Assembly (NCBI GenBank): GCA_015059065.1
Contig: SVBE01000005.1
Coordinates: 1 to 64,000 of the forward strand
DNA length: 64,000 bases
Reading direction: 5' to 3'
DNA from: Erysipelotrichaceae bacterium
GTDB taxonomy: Bacteria > Bacillota_I > Bacilli_A > RFN20 > CAG-826
The notes beneath the pieces were generated by a model, which ran no database searches, was not told the origin of the DNA, and saw nothing but the letters and a program-made list of their open reading frames with translations. Position 1 is the stretch's first letter. Every line of letters begins with the position of its first letter. Shown one piece after another: positions 9,387 to 22,100 of the stretch. The translations under genes were made by a program, and so were the position numbers.

Positions 9387-10505
9387 ATGAACAAAGACTA
9401 TGACAATGCTGTTAAGGTCATTAAAACAGCAATTTTAAACAGCCAATTAGATGCACTAAAGTCCATCAATGAAAAACAATTGATTCTTTATTATGCAATT
9501 GGCAAGTACATTTCGCTTAACACCAGAAATGGGAAATGGGGAGAAAGTGTTATTGATGAGATAGGTAATCGATTGAACGCAGAACTTCCCGGTTTAAGAG
9601 GCTTTTCAAGCAGAAATTTGAGAAACATGAGGCAATTCTATGAAGAGTGGAAAATGCTAGAACATGTTAAAAATGATAATTTGGAAGACGCGTCTGCCAA
9701 AATACAAAATATAATTGATTGCTCTATCAACATTGAGTACATCAATAGTGTGTTTGATATTGATATTCATGATTTTTTATCATTGTCATTTTCTAATCAT
9801 ATGATTATTATTTCAAAAGTTAAGTCGATGGTTGAAAGATTATTTTATTTAAAGCAATGTATTTCTAATCGATATAGTTATCGTGAGTTGAAAATTGCTA
9901 TATCTAATGACGACTATCATCACCAAGGACAACTATCCAACAATTTTGAGAAAACTATATCAGACAATAGCAGAGTTATTAAGGCAATTAATTCTTTTAA
10001 AGATCAATATTTGCTAGATTATGTTAATGCTGAAGAGATTGATGTTAGAGATAAGATGGATGTCGATGAAAAAGTGATTGAAAATGGTATAGTTCATAAC
10101 ATTAAGAGATTTATTCTTACTTTCGGCAAAGATTTTGCTTTTATTGGGAACCAATATCATCTTGAAGTATTTGGAGAAGACCAATATGTAGATTTGTTGT
10201 TCTTCAATAGAGAACTTAATTGTTTGGTGGCGGTTGAGCTCAAAACTGGAAAATTCAAAACATCATATCTTGGGCAATTAAGCGGATATCTTGCCGTTCT
10301 AGATAAATGTGAAAGAAAAGAACACGAAAACCTGCCTATTGGAATAATATTGTGTAAAGATATGAATAAATCATTCGTCGATTTTGTGATTCGCGATTAC
10401 AATAGCCCAATGGGTGTTTCTACATATAAAGATATGTCAGATAAAGTGAAAGAGCACCTACCTAGTATTGAAGAGTTAACCAAACTCCTTGATTCAGATG
10501 ATTGA
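9387..10505 (+). CDS. DUF1016 (YhcG-type) PDDEXK nuclease domain protein
   Basis: Start moved from TTG 9363 to ATG 9387 with AGGAGGG upstream; N-terminal DUF1016 helices; C-terminal YVDLLFFNRELNCLVAVELKTGKF (D...ExK). Confidence 0.85.
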   Translation: MNKDYDNAVKVIKTAILNSQLDALKSINEKQLILYYAIGKYISLNTRNGKWGESVIDEIGNRLNAELPGLRGFSSRNLRNMRQFYEEWKMLEHVKNDNLEDASAKIQNIIDCSINIEYINSVFDIDIHDFLSLSFSNHMIIISKVKSMVERLFYLKQCISNRYSYRELKIAISNDDYHHQGQLSNNFEKTISDNSRVIKAINSFKDQYLLDYVNAEEIDVRDKMDVDEKVIENGIVHNIKRFILTFGKDFAFIGNQYHLEVFGEDQYVDLLFFNRELNCLVAVELKTGKFKTSYLGQLSGYLAVLDKCERKEHENLPIGIILCKDMNKSFVDFVIRDYNSPMGVSTYKDMSDKVKEHLPSIEELTKLLDSDD

Positions 10506-10519
10506 TAGAAAAAACTGGA

Positions 10520-11767
10520 CTAAATTCTGTCCAGTTCTTCTTTAATGCCTTCTTTATCGAGGTTTTGACCGATGAAGACTAATTTATTCAATTTGTCTTT
10601 CCATTTCTCATCCCAGTCATGGGCGAAGAATTCATCGTTGGCTAGCAAGGCTTTTATTTGTCGTGGTGTCAATGTTTCAGAATACCATTTACCGTTTTCC
10701 ATGAGCTTTCTTTGTTTGCCCGCGGATTCATAAACATATGACATCTTTTCATCATTAGAGAAATAGACAATGCCTTTGCTACGGATAATATTTCTACCAT
10801 TATTAGCGACCCAGTCTTCGAACTTATTTCTATCAAATGGTCTTCTGCGATAATAGACGAATGTATTGACGTTATATTCATCAGCAGTTCCTTCATCATC
10901 GTTTTGATCAACCCCATGTTCGTGATGGTGATGATGGTGGTGATGTTCATGTTCTTCGTGCTCGTGCTCATCATCGTCATCATCGTCATCGTCGTGATCG
11001 TGATGGTGTTCATCAGCGTCTTCTTCGTTATCCCAGGAATCGAATTCTCTAATCCAAGCAGCAGAAGAAGCAGCTTTTTCATATGAATATAAGTGGGTAT
11101 CAATAAGTTTATCGATATCGATATCGCAGTAATCAGTTTCGATGATTGTCGCGTTATCTTGCAAAGCAAGAATCACTTTCTTGATCTTTTCTAATTCATC
11201 TTTAGAGACTTCTGAACATTTGTTGAGAAGAACGATATCACAGAATTCGATTTGTTGGATGATGAGGTTTTCTAAATCCTCTTCTCCTCTTTCTGCAGAG
11301 CTTAAAGCATCTCCACATCCGAATTCATCTCTAAGTCTAAGAGCGTCAGTGACTGAGATAATCGCATCAAGAGTGTAGAACTTTGGAAGATTTTGTTTGT
11401 TGAATTCTTCTTCCATATATTGAATTGTTTGAGCGATTGGGACTGGTTCACAGATGCCGCTTGCTTCGATTAAGATGTGATCAAATTTTTGTGAATTGAC
11501 GATATCAGCGAGTTGGCTGATTAAGTCTGCTTTTAATGTGCAGCAGATACAGCCGTTTTGTAAGGCGACGAGGTTATCATCTTTAGAATTGACAACTCCG
11601 CCTTTTTGAATGAGTTCTGCGTCGATGTTGACTTCGCCTAGGTCATTGACGATAACTGCCATCTTATGACCTTTAGCATTTTTTAAGATATGGTTGATTA
11701 AAGTGGTCTTACCACTTCCGAGGTAACCGGTGATCAACGTAATAGGTACTGTTTTAAATTGTTCCAT
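10520..11767 (-). CDS. CobW/COG0523 family GTP-binding metallochaperone-like protein
   Basis: GYLGSGKTTLINHIL Walker A, GCICC metal motif, His/Asp/Glu-rich central loop. Confidence 0.9.
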   Translation of the reverse strand: MEQFKTVPITLITGYLGSGKTTLINHILKNAKGHKMAVIVNDLGEVNIDAELIQKGGVVNSKDDNLVALQNGCICCTLKADLISQLADIVNSQKFDHILIEASGICEPVPIAQTIQYMEEEFNKQNLPKFYTLDAIISVTDALRLRDEFGCGDALSSAERGEEDLENLIIQQIEFCDIVLLNKCSEVSKDELEKIKKVILALQDNATIIETDYCDIDIDKLIDTHLYSYEKAASSAAWIREFDSWDNEEDADEHHHDHDDDDDDDDEHEHEEHEHHHHHHHHEHGVDQNDDEGTADEYNVNTFVYYRRRPFDRNKFEDWVANNGRNIIRSKGIVYFSNDEKMSYVYESAGKQRKLMENGKWYSETLTPRQIKALLANDEFFAHDWDEKWKDKLNKLVFIGQNLDKEGIKEELDRI

Positions 11768-11938
11768 AAGTTTTTTTCTCCACGAGGCATTGTATCACAA
11801 TGAAACGGTAAGTGTTATTCAAAAAACCTCAGATCGTAATTCTTTTTTTAAAAAAGAAGAAATCAAACCAACTCTTAGCAAAAAATACCAATAAATATGG
11901 TGTTTTTTTATTTTATGTAGCTGTGCTATAATTAAACG

Positions 11939-14900
11939 ATAAAAAAATTCATGGATTATTATTAGGGTCTGGACTACTGCTATCAGCGCTTGCTGGTGCT
12001 TTTTTCTTTTCCCCAAAGACTAATGCTTATCAAGAAGTAAAAGCGGACGCTGTTGATAGCTTTTATATCGGTGGACAAGAATTAACAACTGAAGCTCCTG
12101 TTGAATCAGGTGGTGGAAGTGCCACACTTGCTTTAACTGAAACAGAAGCAATCATCACCCTTGATAATTTTAAATATACTGGAGTAGGGAGTGAAATTGC
12201 GACTAGCAAATATGCCTCCTTTGGTTTTACTATTTATTCTACCCGAAACGTTAAAATTATCGTTAAAGGCGAGAATGAAATTAACAATACAATAGATAGT
12301 GCGGAAGGGTCTTCATACGGTATTTACTGTTACTTTCATAAAGGGGATGCCGCAGTGTATAACCGCGCGGATTTTGTTTCGTATGATGAAGAAAATATAC
12401 ATTCGTTGAAAGCCTGTGGAAGTGGTGCAGGCGTCAGTAATACTGCCGGCTTATATGCTTATTATGGAAAATTCCATTTTATGGGACCAGATTTATCATT
12501 TATTGGTGGAGATAATGCCGTTACTACAAGTGGCGGAATGATGTGTGATGGTTACCTTTCACTTTCTTTTGAATCAGGAAAAATAGTTGCTTATGGAGGC
12601 TCATCAGCCAAGAGTTCGTATGGAATTCTAACTAAAGGATCGACTACAATAACTGGCAACGATACAATTGTTGAATGTATAGCGGGCACCAGTGGAGATG
12701 GTTATGATTCAATTGGTTTTTCATCTCTAGATTCAGATGTGGGTGTTAGTGGTGGCTCAACAATTTTTAGTGGTAACACATATGGTATAACTCTTCGTAC
12801 TGACACTAGATTAGCTGTATCTGGCTCAGCAGACCTCACTTTATATGGCGGCACTTATGCGCTTTATGGTGGTACTCAGACTTTTAATGGTGGTTTAAGA
12901 AATACTATGCTCGGTTACACTTGGGACCAAGATAATAATAGAGTCGAACTTGATAAGCATGCTAACGAGTCAACATATTTGTCGGCAGACATTAAAAAGG
13001 TGTTTTTAGGTGAACTTGAATTTTCCGTTTCTGAGGAAGGTGAAGTGGAATATACAGGGTCAGCGATTCCTGTAGCCGATATTAAGCCAACTAAGTCGTC
13101 TTCTAATTATGATATTAAATATGGGCTAACTGATGGTGTATACGATTTAGATACATGCCCAACTTGTACAAATACTGGTGAGACAGCGACTGTTTATTAC
13201 AAAATCAGTGCAGAAAATTATCACGCGAAAAATGGGGCTACATCTGTAACTGGTTCTAGAACTATTGAAGTTGTTAAAGCAACTGGTAAAATCGATCAAG
13301 AAGCAGTGGGAGCGACTGATTTATCCTATGATGGAAGCACTCATGATTTATTAACAACTCTACCAACTGCGAAAGCTTTAGGTACTATTGAATATCGTGT
13401 TAATGATGCCGAGTCTTTTGAAACTACGGCTCCGACTGCCATAAATGCTGGTGATTATAAAATCGATTATAGAGTGCAAGCGGATGAAAATCACACTGCA
13501 TCTGATATTAAAACTTTGAATGTATCTATTGCAAAAGTAGCTGGTACAGTGGCTTCAGAAGCAGTGGTTGCGACTAATCTTGTCTATAACGGCAAATCTC
13601 AACACTTATTTTCAGTTGCTCCAACAGCGACTTTAAACGGCACAATTGAATATCGTATTAATGATGCTGAATTATTTACTACTAATGAACCTACTTCAAT
13701 TGATGCTGGTACTTTTAAAATTGAATATAGAGTTAAAGAAGATACTAATCACACCGCATCTGAACTTTATACAGTTAATGTATCAATGGCGAAAGCTACT
13801 AATTCTTACACTAGTGAGCCAAGAATCTTCTTTGATAATTACTATACTGGAGAAGAAAAACCTTTAGTGACTGAAGGTGCTGCATTTAGTGGAACAGTAT
13901 ATTATAAAGTCGATGATGGAGAATATAGCACTGTTATTCCAACGAGAACTGATGTTGGAAAATATGTCGTCTATTATAAAGTCGATGGTGGTAACAATTA
14001 TATGGATATCGAGGAGAGTTCGCTTAATGCAAGCATTTCTCCGGTTAATAAAAATAGTCTTATTAATTTAATTAAAACAGCGGAAGCTTATAGCGAAGAA
14101 ATTGCTGAAGAAGCTCCAAGTATCGCTACTGCATTAAACGAAGTAATCAGCGAAGCAATAGTGGTGAGAGACGAAGTCAATAAGACTAGTGTTGAAGTCA
14201 ATAGTTCTCGTTTATCACTTCAAAATGCGATCGATAATGCACAAGCTTCATTTGTGATGGCAAGAATCGATAAGATTCCAAATCCTGTCGTTTTAACAGA
14301 TGAATGCTATGCACTAATGACTAGCGCGAATGAAGCGTATCAAAAATTAAGCCAATCTGTAAAAACAAAAGTTACTAATTATTCATTATTAACTGGAGGT
14401 AATGTCAGATTTGTGAAACTCGCAATCGATAATATCGGTGAAGTGGTTTATAGCGAAGAATTTCAGGCGAAGATTGAAGCGGTTAGAGGCTACTATAATG
14501 CCATTAATGGCACAGAAAAATCTTTGATTACCAACTATTCAACTTTACAAGACGCTGAAAAAACATATGCAAAATTAAAAGAAGATTATACTGCCGCCAA
14601 TATAGTAATTGCTCTTATCGATGATATCGGTGACTATACTTATACCGATGCTTTCAAAACCAAGATTGCTAAAGTTAGAACATCTTTTGAGGCTTTAACA
14701 AGCGATCAAAAGGCCCTTGTTAGCAATGTTGAAGTTTTAGATAATGCCGAATTATTCTATAACCAAATTGAAAATGCGATTAAAAAGATCAATGCGATTG
14801 GTACAGTGAAGTATCCATCTAGTGAAAAAGCTATTTTAGATGCAAGAACTGCCTATGATGCATTAAGCGAGGAACAAAAAGCATTTGTGGATAATGCTGA

Positions 14901-15933
14901 AACATTAGAGAAAGACGAACTTTTCTTTAATCAGATCGATAATGCATTTGATTTAATCGATGCGATTGGCGAAGTCAAATATCCTGATAGTGAAAAAGCC
15001 ATTGCTGATGCAAAAGAAGCCTATGACGCACTAACTGATGAACAAAAGGACTTTGTCACAAATTATAACACTTTGATGGATGCAAGAACGTTCTATGACC
15101 AGATTGATACTACGTTTAAGAGAATTAACGCTATTGGTGAAGTCAAATATCCCGATAGTGAAAAAGCCATTGCGGATGCAAGAAGTTCTTATAACAATTT
15201 GGCAGACGCCCAAAAGGCTTTCGTGGATGAAGATACCTACAATATTCTTTTAAATGCTGAAGCCACTTATAAGAAAACCTCCGATGATCATAAAGAAGCC
15301 GATTCGGTCACTTCTTTGATTAAGAGAATTGGAAAAGTGGAATATACTACCCCTTGTAAAAATAGAATTAATAATGCGAGAGAAGCTTATGATGCTTTAA
15401 CTAATGATGCACAGAGAGGCTATGTTTCGAATTATGAAACATTAACAGCGGCTGAATCATTATACGCTAGCCTTAAAGTCAATTATGATGCGGCTAACGA
15501 AGTTGCTTCTCTTATCAATTCGATTGATGAAGTCAATTTAAACAATGACTGCAAAGCCAAGATTGAAGAGGCGAGAAACAAATATAACGCCTTAAACGAA
15601 GAACAAAAAGCCCTTGTTAAGCTCGACGTTTATGAAACCTTAGTAAATGCGGAAAACACTTATACTGGTTTAAATAATAACAGAAGGAATTGGACTATTG
15701 CCGGTGTCGGTGCGGCCGGTTTAGTTCTCGTTTTAGTCTTAATATACTCTTTATCCTTCTTTGTCTTTAATAAATGGGCTTTAGTTGATGGTGAAGTAAT
15801 CAGGGTTGTAAAGATTGGTAGGAAATATGGTGCGAACAAGATGTTAGCGATGCCATTTAAAGTAATATATTGTGAAAACGACATCATCTTTAAGAAAAAA
15901 GCAGACGCGATAAATAAGCAATCCGCTAAATAA
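11939..15933 (+). CDS. large cell-surface protein (signal peptide, MBG/Ig-like repeats, FIVAR-like helical repeats, C-terminal TM); start codon disrupted
   Basis: Frame is open from 11932 to 15933, and the signal peptide KKIHGLLLGSGLLLSALAGAFFFSPKTNA lies upstream of the listed start 12355; there is no in-frame ATG/GTG/TTG before the signal peptide; ~56-aa helical repeats near the C-terminus. Confidence 0.75.
14740..15240 (+). repeat. tandem protein-level repeats (~56 aa / 168 bp)
   Basis: Repeating NQIxNAxxxIxAIGEVKYPDSEKAIADAxxAYDALxDEQKxFV units. Confidence 0.75.
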
Positions 15934-15945
15934 AGCACGATTTAA

Positions 15946-16068
15946 TCTTTATTCAACTACCGAGTAGGTTCGCGCGATGTCTTCCGTAAAGCTGATGCCG
16001 ACATGTATAAACATAAAAAAGAATTCTATAAAGAACATAATAATAGTAATGGACACGAACAGTTTTAA
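15946..16068 (+). pseudogene. remnant of a GGDEF (diguanylate cyclase) domain C-terminus
   Basis: In-frame SLFNYRVGSRDVFRKADADMYKHKKEFYKEHNNSNGHEQF*; matches the GGDEF C-terminal pattern (xxADxxMYxxKK); no start codon or upstream domain. Confidence 0.55.
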
Positions 16069-16091
16069 TTAGTAAACTAATTATTTTAAAA

Positions 16092-16117
16092 CGCGTAGAG
16101 GTGCCTGCGCGTATTTT
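16092..16117 (+). terminator. intrinsic terminator
   Basis: ACGCG tag AGG tg CCT g CGCGT ATTTT. Confidence 0.65.
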
Positions 16118-16186
16118 CTTCTTGCATACCCACACAAAAGCATATTATTATATGCAAGTAAATAAGTTCATAACGGAGGTTTAGTT

Positions 16187-19100
16187 ATGGCAAAAATCGT
16201 TAAGTTTTTACCAGGTTTATTTGCAGTGGCTGTTTTAGGCCTATCTGCTTGTGGTTCAAATGAACCCGCACCTAATACGACATCGGAATACACTCCGAGT
16301 ACTAGCAAGAGCGATCCAAAGAGCGAACCAACTTCTAGCAGCTCAATTGCTCCAATTAGCAGTGGAACATCTAATTCATCGAGTGAGCATCAACACACTT
16401 ATAGCGGTGAATGGACTTATGATGAAACTTATCACTAGCATGAACCAACATGCGGCGATACGGAAGAAGTCGCCGATAAAGCGGAACACATCATGGACGA
16501 TGGGGTAATCACCACTGAACCAACATGTAAAGAAAAAGGCGTTAAGACTTATTCCTGTACAGTCTGTGATTATTCATATACCGAAGAAGTGGAAATAGTG
16601 GATCACTCCTATGAATCTAAACTCTCGTTTGATGAAGAAAATCACTGGACAGCCTGTAAAACATGCGATGAAAAATTTAACCCTGCACCTCACGATATGT
16701 ATGACGCTGGTACAACCACCTTATATGAAGATGGTTATTACCGTGAATATCAAATAGAAAAATGTAGTTACTGTGATTATCTAGTCAAAACCCACATCCA
16801 TACTTATGACGATACTTGGGTCGACGTTGGCGAAGAAGGTCACGCGCATCCAGCCAACTGTGGACATAATGTTACTAGTGAGTCAGAAGAACACGTCTAT
16901 TATGAATGGGATTCTTATTATGACGAAGAAGGAAACTTCATCCAAGAATGCGCGACTTGTGGCCATATTTCTAAGACCGCTCCAAGCGCAGATGATTATG
17001 TTTCTGAAGATGGATTCCTCTATCACCTTGAAGGTGGTAAGGTCCACATCACTGGCTTAACCGAAGAAGCAAAAACTAAGAAATTCTTAACTATTCCAAG
17101 CAAAATTGATGGTAAAGCAGTTGAAGCGATTGACGACAACGCAGATTTCAAAGGTATCAAGGTCGCTGCCTTAACATTTGAAGAAGGCATTGAATATATT
17201 GGTTTTAATTCCCTTCAAAAAATCGAGTGGTTCAGCGGCCATGGTGATATCATTCTCCCTGATTCATTGATTGTTTGCCAAAGCTTACCAAACATTTCTA
17301 GCAACTTAAGACTAGGCAAAAACCTCCTTGTTTTCTCAAGCAGCAGTAGTAATAATTATTATTTAAACGAATTGACTATTGCCTCGACTAATATTGAATC
17401 ATTTAGCGGCTATCATTTCTCTCCTAAGAAAGTGGTCGTGGAGGAAGGCGTTATCAAATTGCCATCCAACATCTTCTTCTCAAACGAAAGCAGCATTGAA
17501 GAAGTTGTTCTCCCAAGCACTATCCTTTCTGTCGCGAATAACTTCCGTAGTCTTAAATCAGAATTATATTTAAGAGAAGGTAAAGTCAGCTATCTCAAAG
17601 CGGGTAGTAACGAACACGCGATCGCTGTCGACACTCATTATGATGAATATGAAGAAACGATCACTTTCCATAATGACACAAGAATTATCGCTTCTGGAGC
17701 ATGCTCCGACATCTATTACGATTACGGCGCGGTTAAATGGGTGCTCCCTGATAATCTAGAAGTCTTTGACGATTCAACTAACTATCCATATAGCAGACTC
17801 GATTACAACATCCTTTTAGATGATTTGAATTATGACTCCGTTGGTGGAGGATATTATCTCGGCTCTGCTAATAACCCATATTTACTTCTCGTTGATCACT
17901 CTAATCCATTAGAATTAACAATTCATGAAAACTGCCGTGTTATCGGTCCAAATGCTTTAAATGGATTTGAAAAGAAGATTAATTTCAATAGCAAATTAGT
18001 TTCTGTTTGTTACCGTGGTTTAGACGGCATCAGAGTGGACTATGAGCTATCTCTTCCTGAATCAATTAAATTCATGGCTAATAGTGCGTTCAGCGTAGAT
18101 GGTTCTTCCACTGGCAAAGTCATCTTAGGCAAAAATATTACTTGCTTAAATAATTCATTCGGACTTATCAAATGCGATCTCGAATATGGTGATATCGACT
18201 ATATCTATCAATTCCCCTTCGCCGATAAGGATTTAACATTACCAGAAGGTATGAAATATGCCTACTTAACTGGTTCTATTAACAAACTCTATGTTCCTTC
18301 TTCAATCCGTTATTTATCTATCGGAAGCACGAACGGTATCAAAGAATTACATTATGATGGCACTTTAGAAGAATACGCGAGCATTCCAAAATTCGATGAT
18401 AGTTACTCAACTGGTACGGCATGGATTAATAGGTTATATGTTAATAATGATCAATTAGTGACCAACTTAGACTTATCTACTGGTTTCACCCATATCGCTA
18501 GAGGCGGATTATTCGCGATTAGCAGCATCCGAGAATTAGTGATGCCAAGCGAAGACGTCGCCATTGATAAATATGGTATTGGTTATTATAGAAATCTTGA
18601 GAAGTTACAACTCACATCTTCTCTTGAAGAATTCCTCACCGCGAGCTTAGATCAAGTATCGAGAAACGATGAATGGAGATTATTCGATAAAGATGGTAAT
18701 GAAATTACCAAGATTGAAGTGGACAAGAACTTCAAGGCTTCAACTTCCATCTATAACTGTGCGAGTATCACGGAAGTCGTTCTCAAGGAGGACTGCACTA
18801 ACTACAACTTTACTGGATTATTCAGTTATCTTCCTAATTTAACAAAAGCGACTATCAAAGATGGAGTAACTTATATTCCAGACGGATTCTTATCCGGATG
18901 TGAAGGTATTACTAGCATCACCCTTCCTGATTCGGTGACTGATATCGACGACAGTGCATTTGAAAACTGTGTTAATCTCGAAACTATCAACCTTCCAGCT
19001 TCCCTTAAATACATTGGTAGAGAAGCGTTTAAGAATGACGCGAAACTCGTGATGCCTGTCGTGTTTAATGATATTGATCACTTTATAAACATTGATTCTG

Positions 19101-22100
19101 AAGCCTTCTATGGCACTGGCGTTACTAGCGTCAACCTTTCTAACGCGAATATCGGATATTACGCATTTGCGAATGCTAAATCCCTCACCAGTGTCCTCTT
19201 AGGTAGCAAAGTGACAAGAGTGGGTTCCCAAGCCTTCTCTAACAATAGCCCATCCATCATCTGTAGAAGCTATACTGTTAAAGACGATTTCAATTACAGC
19301 AATTATGCCAGCGATTGGTACACCAATCCATTCCCAGCCATCACTCATTATGCTGGTTATATCACTGATCAAGCAGGCAAGCGTGATGAAAGCACTTATG
19401 ACTACGCGAACAAATACACCGCTCAATATTATTTAACACAAGATAATAAAGGTAATATTACCGGTGCCTACTTATATTATTTCAGCAATAATTCTGCTGC
19501 TGACGCTGTGTCAGAAATAACTATTGACCAATGTTATGAAACATATTCATCTTTAAAGAAAGTATCCTATACAGTTAAAGGTATTTGTCCAAATGCCTTC
19601 GAAAAAGGCAATACTAAGGTTACTAAGGTAACTATTGGCTCTAAAGTGGTGAATCTCGCCCCAGGAGCTTTAAGTGGATTATCCAGATTACAAAACTTAA
19701 TTATTGAATCTGGTGTCACTAACGTTGTCTCGCTCTTCAATGATGAAGCGAAAGTTGGATATTATTCAGCAGGTCCTTCTGGCAATAACTATATTCCAAA
19801 GACCCTTCTTGAAGTGGAATTATATGGCACTGATTTAACGGGTGATGCTTTATATGGTGCGAGAAGTATTAAAACTCTCATCTTGAATAACGGTACAGAG
19901 TCTATCAGCACTTCCACAAATTCGTTCAAAAATACTGATATTAGAGTCATTCACTATGACACCAACTCATATATGAGTGCTTCCGCGATCACTCCAGGTA
20001 GCACAAGCTATAACGGTATCGCGAAAAATGCGGAATATGTCTATAGAAATGATGATGCTAACGAAGCTCCGTTCTCCTATGTTCTCGACCAAGATAGAGA
20101 TAGCTTTATCATCAGAGTGAATAGTGATGGCAAAGATAGCATCGTCCAATTCATACGCAATTCCGATTATGTCTTTATCGAAAATATCATCATTGATGAA
20201 AACGGTACTAACCGACACATCTTCTCCATCGAACCATATGCCTTCGAAGGATGTGTGAACCTAGCCAATGTGAAAATTGAAAGCAACTTGCTCGAATCCA
20301 TCGGTGCTTATGCTTTCAAGAATTGTACTTCGCTTAAATCAATCACCATCCCAAGCAATGTGACCAATATTGGTGGTGGCGCCTTTAACGGCTCATTACT
20401 ATTTAGAGTGTATTTCCAAGGTGGATGTAATATTACCAATGATCCATTCTACGATTCTCGACTTATCGAAGTAGTGACCGATGATATCAACGATCTCCCA
20501 TCCGTCATGAGAGATAAATATAAATACGCTTCATCTTTAAGCGCATCCAAAGTGGTGTTCCACGACGATGGCTGTGTAAGCTATGAAGATACATTATATT
20601 ACGCTCCTGAATGCGACGTATTAACAATGCCAGAAGGAGTTACTAAAATCTATAAAATTGAAGTTCTAACGGAAAATCCACATAATCAAATCATTTTCCG
20701 CGATGACTTTGATTTCAGCACCTTGTATTCCACTGATTTCGAACCAGTGAGAAAAATGATGTTAGAAACAGTAGATGAATATGGAGTTATCTATCTCGGT
20801 AACGAAGATAACCCATATCAAATTCTCTATTCCGCTGCTGGTTTAACTGAAGAGTCATATTCTATTAATAATAAATGCATTTCGATTTACGCTAAGGCTT
20901 TCTGCGATAACACTGATATCGAAACAATCGTCATTCCTAATGGTGTGCGTTACATCAATAGAATGGCTTTCGACGGATGTAGCAATCTCAAGGATATCAC
21001 GATCAGCGATTCCGTTGTCTTAATTGATTATGAAGCTTTCTGTTACTGCAGCAAATTAACAGAAATAACTCTCCCAACAAACGCTGTATTAGGACAAGAT
21101 ATATTGCTTGGTTGCAGTGGTTTGAAGAAATTAACTTATTCAGGCACTGTTGCCTCTTACTATCTCTCTTACCAAGCTCTCGATGTGGAAGAAGTAGTCT
21201 TCACAGGTAACTCTATCGTTAGTGAGGCTTGGAGTTATAGAGGAGAATTAAAGAAGATTACCTTCACTGCTGAAAATACTGTGATTAACTCTAAAGCTTT
21301 CTCTAATTGCGGCGGTTTAACTTCTCTCGTCATCCCAGAAAACATTATTTATCTCGGCAAATTTGCATTTGCAAACTGCAACGGTTTAGTTTCTGTGGTC
21401 ATCCCAGAAACACTAACAAGTCTAGATTCTCAAGTCTTTGCAGAATGTGAAAACTTAAAAGAAGTTACTGTCCCTGGTACTGCGGCAATATTCACCAGTG
21501 GATTGTTCGACGATTGTAACGCTATTGAGAAGATCACTTTAACTTCTCTCGAAACTGGACATTATTTACAACAACTATTTGCTTCAAGTTATCTCGCGAA
21601 TAAAAATCTTCCAGTATCACTTAAGGAAGTAGTGCTCTCTGAAGGTATTTCCGCCCTCGACAACATGTTGTTAACACGCGCTGAAAACGTTGAAAAGGTT
21701 ACGCTCCCATCCACATTAGAAACTATTGGGGAGCAAGCATTCTACGGCTGTACATCCCTTAAATCCATTGTCATCCCTGATAAAGTGGAGACGATCAATT
21801 CATTGACATTCAGCAACTGTACTGCTCTTACATCAGTAGTGCTCGGTGAAGGTGTGACTACAATAGATACTAAAGCCTTCTATGATTGCACTTCCTTAGA
21901 AAAGATCTACTTCCCAAGCAGTCTCTCTTCTGTTGGTGAACTTGCATTCTATAACTGCAACGCTCTCAGCGAAGTCTATTATGGCGGCACGATCGGTGAG
22001 TGGGGTACTATTTCCTACGCCAAAGCGAACGCTAACCCATTATCAACTGGAAATGCTAAATTATATTTACTCGATGAAAACGGCGATGTGGAATTCGCTG

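Noticed and set aside
10669-11169. Alternative-frame ORFs overlapping the COG0523 gene (10669-11169 -, 10904-11086 +)
   Set aside because: They arise from the low-complexity His/Asp repeat read in other frames; protein content is MMTITTM-like repeats with no RBS.
14740-15240. 168-bp tandem repeats as a DNA-level mobile or satellite repeat
   Set aside because: Repeats are diverged at DNA level and conserved as protein; they are helical surface-protein repeats.
15953-16135. Minus-strand ORF of 60 aa
   Set aside because: It is antisense to the GGDEF remnant, whose plus-strand reading is recognisable; no RBS.
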